This document shows, piece by piece, positions 35,446-35,682 of a stretch of DNA of 35,682 nucleotides. The notes beneath the pieces were generated by a model. The model had not been told where the DNA came from and did not search any database. It saw only the letters and a list, made by a program, of their open reading frames with translations. Each line of letters begins with the position of its first letter. Position 1 is the first letter of the stretch. The stretch comes from JBGPHT01 sp041484525 (GTDB lineage: Bacteria > Acidobacteriota > Terriglobia > Bryobacterales > Bryobacteraceae). The DNA lies in contig JBGPHT010000075.1 of assembly GCA_041484525.1 (NCBI GenBank), forward strand, positions 1 through 35,682, given 5' to 3'. Made by a program: the position numbers and the translations under genes.

Positions 35446-35682
35446 GGAAGGTGCAGTTCCGGATTGATTCGCCTTCGAGTAAAGACAGGAATGCTCCTGT
35501 GCGCGATATGAATGCGGGTAACGGCTGATCCGAAAGCGAAGGGGTGTGCGACATAAAAGTGGAGCCGTCGGCGTAACCTAAATTTTGACGGCCCGCAAGG
35601 TCCCGAAGCAAAGGGCCTCCAGGACGGGCTATCCCGCACCGGTCAAGATGTGCGTTCGCCGCACATCGGCCAGAAGCCTTGC
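35446..35682. other. Non-coding, structured right end
   Basis: No convincing gene in the last 237 bp. The segment contains several short inverted repeats: the ACAGGA/TCCTGT hairpin, CGGG-CTAT-CCCG (about 35624-35635), and a perfect 8-bp stem GATGTGCG/CGCACATC with loop TTCGC (35647-35667). Its composition returns to balanced G and C, unlike the pseudogenes to the left. It could be the edge of the mobile module, an RNA, or the upstream region of a gene beyond the window. Confidence 0.4.
35485..35500. repeat. Small perfect hairpin right of the terminase-like module
   Basis: ACAGGA (35485-35490) and TCCTGT (35495-35500) around ATGC. It lies 40 bp past the last pseudogene stop, in sequence with no gene. 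Confidence 0.45.

Overview
The window looks like a chromosomal segment from an Acidobacteriota bacterium, most likely a Candidatus Solibacter / Bryobacterales relative. This is inferred from gene content and GC-rich coding sequence, not from a marker-gene tree. The telling families are a TIGR03435/DUF3738 'soil' protein, a full-length duplicated permease of the ADOP type plus a fossil of a second one, an Oar-like TonB receptor with an N-terminal carboxypeptidase-regulatory-like domain, a CRTAC1-type FG-GAP/ASPIC protein, and Gly-rich paired M16 proteases.

Layout. (1) 1-4.3 kb: the 3' part of a very repetitive TPR-CHAT protease gene that enters from the left edge, a small cupin, a frameshifted DUF3738 gene, and a 39-codon fossil of an ADOP permease. 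(2) 4.3-10.8 kb: a minus-strand pair (outer-membrane Oar-like receptor followed by a periplasmic TPR protein) divergent from a Tat-exported FG-GAP/ASPIC protein. (3) 10.8-17.2 kb: single genes on both strands (alpha/beta hydrolase, SDR, YfhO-like membrane protein, ADP-ribosylglycohydrolase-like protein, multi-TM protein, coiled-coil protein). (4) 17.2-22.5 kb: lepA, a small basic ORF, a TMEM175/DUF1211 gene split by a frameshift, and a U32 peptidase-family rRNA/tRNA modification protein carrying a dispersed repeat in its linker. (5) 22.7-28.6 kb: two small exported proteins of unknown function, a GH97 glycosidase, and an operon of one catalytic and one non-catalytic M16 protease. (6) 28.6-33.7 kb: the intact ADOP permease, a secreted lineage protein of unknown function, and a translationally coupled methyltransferase-glycosyltransferase pair. 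(7) 33.7-35.7 kb: a visibly foreign, G-rich, decayed module with a small conserved protein divergent from terminase-like ATPase and nuclease pseudogenes, then a structured non-coding tail.

Functionally this is mostly envelope and surface-polymer biology (receptor, glycosidase, proteases, permease, glycosyltransferase, YfhO) interleaved with a few housekeeping genes (lepA, U32). Tail-to-tail genes are packed unusually tightly: three of six convergent pairs overlap. Two genes (DUF3738 and TMEM175) carry a frameshift explained by one missing base in a G/C run, so either real decay or assembly error must be considered. The strongest candidates for something under-described are the terminase-like module without any capsid genes (33.8-35.4 kb), the repeat exapted inside the U32 coding sequence, and the TPR-CHAT protein with near-identical repeats. 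No tRNA, rRNA or CRISPR array was seen.
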